A program made the translations under genes and the position numbers. The notes beneath the pieces are model-generated. The model worked only from the letters and a program-made list of their open reading frames with translations. It was not told the DNA's origin and ran no database searches. Shown here piece by piece: positions 61,232 through 64,000 of a stretch of 64,000 nt of DNA (position 1 is its first letter; each line of letters starts with the position of its first letter). This stretch comes from Streptomyces tagetis. GTDB lineage: Bacteria > Actinomycetota > Actinomycetes > Streptomycetales > Streptomycetaceae. The stretch covers positions 1-64,000 of the forward strand of contig NZ_JAGPNL010000009.1 of assembly GCF_018069565.1 (NCBI RefSeq), read 5' to 3'.

Positions 61232-61852
61232 CTACTTGATCATGTAGATCGTGGCGAAGAGGCCGATCCACACGACATCGACGAAGTGCCAGTAATAGGA
61301 CACGACGATGGCGGCGGTCGCCTGATCGTGGGTGAACCTCCGGGCCGCGTAGGTGCGGCCGAGGACCAGCAGGAAGGCGAAGAGTCCGCCCAACACGTGC
61401 AGTCCGTGGAAGCCGGTGGTCAGGTAGAAGACCGAGCCGTAGGCGTCGGACGAGAGCGAGAGGCCCTCGTGCTTGACCAGCTCGGTGTACTCGAACACCT
61501 GACCGCCGATGAAGATCGCACCCATCGCGAAGGTGACGATGAACCACATCCGGAGCTTCTTCACGTCACCGCGCTCGGCCGCGAACACGCCGAGTTGGCA
61601 GGTGAGGGAGGAGAGCACCAGGATCGTGGTGTTCGTCGCGGAGAACGGGAAGTTCAACGCGTCGGCCTTCGAGGACCAGAAGTCCGGGCCGGTCACCGAT
61701 CGCAGGGTGAAGTACATCGCAAAGAGGGCCGCGAAGAACATCAGCTCGGAACTCAGCCAGATGATGGTTCCGACGCTGGTGAGGTTCGGTCGGTTGACCG
61801 ACGGGTGCGCGTGCCCGGTGTCTACTGTCGTTGCTGTCGCCACGACCGACAT
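61232..61852 (-). CDS. ctaE: Cytochrome aa3 oxidase subunit III
   Basis: The 206-residue protein is a short, five-span COX3. It shows NLTSVGTIIWLSSELMFFAALFAMYFTLR, FIGGQVFEYTELVKHEGLS, YLTTGFHGLHVLGGLFAFLLVLG and SYYWHFVDVVWIGLFATIYMIK. The order ctaE-qcrCAB is typical of actinobacteria and ensures joint production of oxidase and bc1 subunits; ctaC/D/F are outside the window. The ATG at 61852 lies within a 21-bp palindrome (61843-61863) that may be an operator. Confidence 0.95.
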   Translation of the reverse strand: MSVVATATTVDTGHAHPSVNRPNLTSVGTIIWLSSELMFFAALFAMYFTLRSVTGPDFWSSKADALNFPFSATNTTILVLSSLTCQLGVFAAERGDVKKLRMWFIVTFAMGAIFIGGQVFEYTELVKHEGLSLSSDAYGSVFYLTTGFHGLHVLGGLFAFLLVLGRTYAARRFTHDQATAAIVVSYYWHFVDVVWIGLFATIYMIK

Positions 61853-61863
61853 TATGTCGGTCG
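61843..61863. promoter_or_regulatory. 21-bp palindrome over the ctaE start codon
   Basis: The left arm CGACCGACAT (61843-61852) and the right arm ATGTCGGTCG (61854-61863) are perfect complements around one central T. The ctaE ATG (minus strand, 61852-61850) is in the left arm. It could be an operator or a hairpin at the 5' end of the mRNA. It does not match the Rex operator. Confidence 0.7.
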
Positions 61864-61968
61864 CTTATCCCGCCCTCACCCCGGGGGGTGCTGTTCGGAG
61901 TGTCCGCCCCCTCTGGACTGCCCGTATGGCCCACCGAACGGGTTGTCGAAGCCCGGCGCGGACCGCTG

Positions 61969-61995
61969 TTGACAAGGGGTGCGAGGGAGTAGCAT
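61969..61995 (+). promoter_or_regulatory. Promoter of the receiver-like gene
   Basis: TTGACA (61969-61974) and TAGCAT (61990-61995) are 15 bases apart. The -35 is a perfect consensus; the spacer is short. It lies 36 bases before the start codon. Confidence 0.55.
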
Positions 61996-62030
61996 CCGCC
62001 CCAACGGGCTACCGACGTATCGGAGGAAGC

Positions 62031-62432
62031 ATGCAGGCGACCGCCACGGTGCTGGTCTACAGCGACGACTCCAACACCCGCGAACAGGTGCGGCTCGCCA
62101 CCGGACGGCGGCCGGCGCCGGACGTGCCCGTGGTCGAGATCCTGGAGTGCGCCACCCCGGCCGCCGTCGTCAGGGAGCTGGACAAGGGCGGCATCGACAT
62201 CTGCGTCCTGGACGGCGAGGCCGTGCCCATGGGCGGCATGGGGCTGTGCCGGCAGATCAAGGACGAGATCTTCCAGTGCCCGCCGGTGCTGCTGCTCATC
62301 GCGCGGCCCCAGGACGCCTGGCTCGCCACCTGGAGCCGCGCGGAGTCCGCCGTGACCCTTCCGGTGGAACCGGTGGAGTTCGCCTCCGCCCTCGCCTCCC
62401 TGCTGCGGCAGAAGCGGCTTCAGAGCGCCTAG
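62031..62432 (+). CDS. Receiver-like protein without output domain
   Basis: This 133-residue protein has the fold pattern of a response-regulator receiver: VLVYSDDSNTREQV supplies the acidic pair (Asp12, Asp13) and Asp61 in ICVLDGEAVPMGG is in the phospho-acceptor position. The conserved Lys near the end is missing (TLPVEPVEF where KP is expected), so it may be a pseudo-receiver. No DNA-binding domain follows. The ATG at 62031 has a strong GGAGGAAG. It is divergent from ctaE-qcrCAB, so a role linked to respiration is possible but unproven. Confidence 0.8.
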   Translation: MQATATVLVYSDDSNTREQVRLATGRRPAPDVPVVEILECATPAAVVRELDKGGIDICVLDGEAVPMGGMGLCRQIKDEIFQCPPVLLLIARPQDAWLATWSRAESAVTLPVEPVEFASALASLLRQKRLQSA

Positions 62433-62442
62433 CACGCCCCTG

Positions 62443-62470
62443 CGGGTCCCGGGAGGCTTCCCGGGACCCG
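62443..62470 (+). terminator. Hairpin terminator of the receiver-like gene
   Basis: CGGGTCCCGGGA (62443-62454) pairs perfectly with TCCCGGGACCCG (62459-62470) around a 4-base loop, 10 bases past the stop codon. Confidence 0.85.
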
Positions 62471-62602
62471 GGGTGCCCGCGCCGCCCCGCGAGGCCCTGG
62501 GCGGCAACCCGGACGTTCCGCGCCTGTGCGCCGACTCGGCCGTCTCAGCCGCCTCAGCCGCCTTTGGCGCAGCCCGCCGCCGTGCCCCGGGGGCTCCCGC
62601 GC

Positions 62603-63874
62603 TCACGCCGCGGCGGGTCGCAGCCGGGCCCCGTCCTGCGGGTCCGCGGCGCCCCGGCCGCCCGACAGGGCGCTGCCCGCGCGCCACTTGTCCCAGTCGA
62701 GGTTCCAGTCCCCGAAGCCGTTGCCGAAGGGCTCCATGGTGTCGCCGTCCGAGTTGATCACCTGGACGACGTCGCCCTCCTGCACCGTGTCGAAGAACCA
62801 CTCGGCGTTGGAGGTGTTCATCCCGACGCAGCCGTGGCTGACGTTGGCGGAGCCCTGGGAGCCGACGGACCAGGGCGCGGCGTGCACGTACTCGCCGCTC
62901 CAGGTGACCCGGGTGGCGAAGTACACCGGCAGGTCGTACGACTCCGAGGAGCCCTCGGCGATGCCGACGGTGCTGCTGCGCATCCGTACGAAGGGCTCCT
63001 TGCCCAGCACCACCTTGACGCCGTTGCGGGTCTCGAAGCCGGGCTTGCCCGTGGTGACCGGGATCTCCCGGACCTCCTCGCCGTCCCGGTAGACGGTCAG
63101 GGTGTGCGCGGCGGCGTCGGTGACGGCGATGACGCGGTCGTCGGTGCGGAAGGTCAGGGGCTTGGCCTCGCCGCCCCACATCCGGTCGCCGATCTTGATG
63201 CCGTCCAGGGTGGAGCGGACGTCCACGGTGGCGTGGGCGGGCCAGTACTCCTTGGGGCGGTAGTGCAGCTTCTTGTCGTCCACCCAGTGCCAGGAGCCCT
63301 CCACGGCGGGCGTGGAGCGCACCTTGAGGGCGCGTTCCACCACGGCCCGCTGGGCCTTGTCCTTGACCGGCTCGCTCAGTTCGGCCGTGACGGGCTGACC
63401 GACGCCGTACGTGCCCGCCTTGGGGCCGAAGGCGACGTCCAGGGTCTTCTTGGCGGCGGGTTTGCCGGTCTCGAAGGCGAGGACCTTGCGGCCGGGCGCC
63501 CCGGAGCCGTCCTCGGTGCTGACGCGCACCGTGTAACGGGCGTTGGCGGCCAGCGGCGAGGTGCTGTGCCAGCGGGCCCCGTCGGCGGCGAGTTCGCCCG
63601 CCACGTAGCGGCCCGCGGCGTCCATCGCCGTGACGTCCGTGATGCGCCCGCCGGCGGCCTCGGCGACGACCTCCAGGGGCGTGTCCGGGTCGGCCTTCTT
63701 CCCGGCGTCCTTGGGGCCGTTGAACGAGATCTGGCCGGCCGCGTCGTAGGGGCCGGCCGACAGCGGGCTGCCGTCGCGCTCGCACGCGGCCACGCTCGCG
63801 CCGAGGGCGATCACCAGCAGGGTGCAGCCGAGGGCGGTACGCCCCGGCGCGGGGAAGTGAACCGTCTTGCTCAT
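62603..63874 (-). CDS. Lipoprotein L,D-transpeptidase
   Basis: The 423-residue product has a lipoprotein signal (LVIALGASVAACE, Cys31), two immunoglobulin-like domains (about residues 45-250) and a YkuD catalytic domain (about 250-400). The nucleophile is the Cys of SHGCVGMNTSNAEWFFD and the upstream His is in GEYVHAAPWSVGSQG. It forms 3-3 crosslinks in peptidoglycan outside the membrane, the mycobacterial LdtMt type. The ATG at 63874 has TAGCGT six bases upstream; a GAGG is too close to act as a normal ribosome site. Confidence 0.93.
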   Translation of the reverse strand: MSKTVHFPAPGRTALGCTLLVIALGASVAACERDGSPLSAGPYDAAGQISFNGPKDAGKKADPDTPLEVVAEAAGGRITDVTAMDAAGRYVAGELAADGARWHSTSPLAANARYTVRVSTEDGSGAPGRKVLAFETGKPAAKKTLDVAFGPKAGTYGVGQPVTAELSEPVKDKAQRAVVERALKVRSTPAVEGSWHWVDDKKLHYRPKEYWPAHATVDVRSTLDGIKIGDRMWGGEAKPLTFRTDDRVIAVTDAAAHTLTVYRDGEEVREIPVTTGKPGFETRNGVKVVLGKEPFVRMRSSTVGIAEGSSESYDLPVYFATRVTWSGEYVHAAPWSVGSQGSANVSHGCVGMNTSNAEWFFDTVQEGDVVQVINSDGDTMEPFGNGFGDWNLDWDKWRAGSALSGGRGAADPQDGARLRPAAA

Positions 63875-63951
63875 GTCCTCACGCTAGGGAGGGACGTCAG
63901 CGGCGGCACCGCGAGATGACCCGTGCGAGTGAGTGCGGGGTACGGGAACGA

Positions 63952-63994
63952 GAAGGGGCTCGGACGCTCCTGTTCGGAGTGTCCGGGCCCCTTC
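63952..63994. terminator. Hairpin terminator at the right edge
   Basis: The arms 63952-63970 and 63976-63994 form a 19-bp stem with two G-T pairs and a 5-base loop. It lies upstream of the L,D-transpeptidase start, so it should terminate a gene that enters from beyond the right edge. Confidence 0.8.
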
Positions 63995-64000
63995 GTGCCG

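Overview
The window is chromosomal DNA from a Streptomyces. It is very GC-rich, codon third positions are overwhelmingly G or C, many starts are GTG or TTG, and the gene order is what I recall for the Streptomyces coelicolor chromosome from the end of the division and cell-wall (dcw) cluster to the cytochrome bc1 genes (about SCO2090 to SCO2153). That comparison is from memory, not a search. I see no mobile element, CRISPR array, tRNA or rRNA. This is core and near-core genome, not an accessory island.

Layout. 1-1764 (minus): start of the dcw cluster (rsmH, ftsL, start of ftsI). 2192-7786 (plus): a carbonic anhydrase, then a tightly overlapping MoxR / DUF58 / membrane transglutaminase operon. 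8014-10265 (minus): DUF3040 protein, methyltransferase, HEPN-like protein. 10440-14110 (plus): a TetR-controlled export-like operon (divergent ABC ATPase, YhgE/Pip membrane protein, TetR). 14593-16083: FAD oxidoreductase behind a palindrome that matches the MacR operator. 16111-21238 (minus): a Tyr/Gln/Gly-rich membrane protein, metF, thiE, a Rv2175c-like DNA-binding protein, an NAD(P)H:ferredoxin-type reductase and a small protein. 21297-23589: TPP riboswitch with thiO-thiS-thiG. 23797-28402: PASTA kinase, endonuclease IV, sulfite-oxidase-like enzyme, bacterioferritin and its ferredoxin. 28584-33125: aroH, then divergently the trp leader peptide, attenuator and fused anthranilate synthase, then a D-2-hydroxyacid dehydrogenase.

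33248-35180 is the MacRS two-component system. 35242-46262 holds an acyltransferase, lipase-like hydrolase, glkA with its upstream partner gene, an ArsA-like ATPase, an SRPBCC protein, a phosphoesterase, a long-chain acyl-CoA ligase and a PimB-like mannosyltransferase. 46385-56449 holds a GT87-type mannosyltransferase, a putative metallopeptidase, two NlpC/P60 hydrolases (one with a structured leader), an NYN ribonuclease-like protein, a zinc-ribbon protein, a rhomboid protease overlapped by an Lrp-type ligand domain, and a class V aminotransferase. 56450-64000 holds trpD, the qcrB-qcrA-qcrC-ctaE respiratory genes, a receiver-like protein and a lipoprotein L,D-transpeptidase.

Two patterns run through the window. 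First, at least 13 start codons have a TANNNT hexamer 6-8 bases upstream and mostly no Shine-Dalgarno, as expected for leaderless mRNAs. Second, regulatory DNA is readable: TPP riboswitch, trp attenuator, DmdR/IdeR-type iron box at bfd, TetR operator over its own promoter, MacR-type palindrome, and a 21-bp palindrome over the ctaE start. I did not find a clearly new biological system. The best leads are two P-loop proteins with arginine in place of the Walker A lysine, the structured leader of the NlpC/P60 gene, the 559-bp region upstream of the aminotransferase gene, and the ctaE palindrome.
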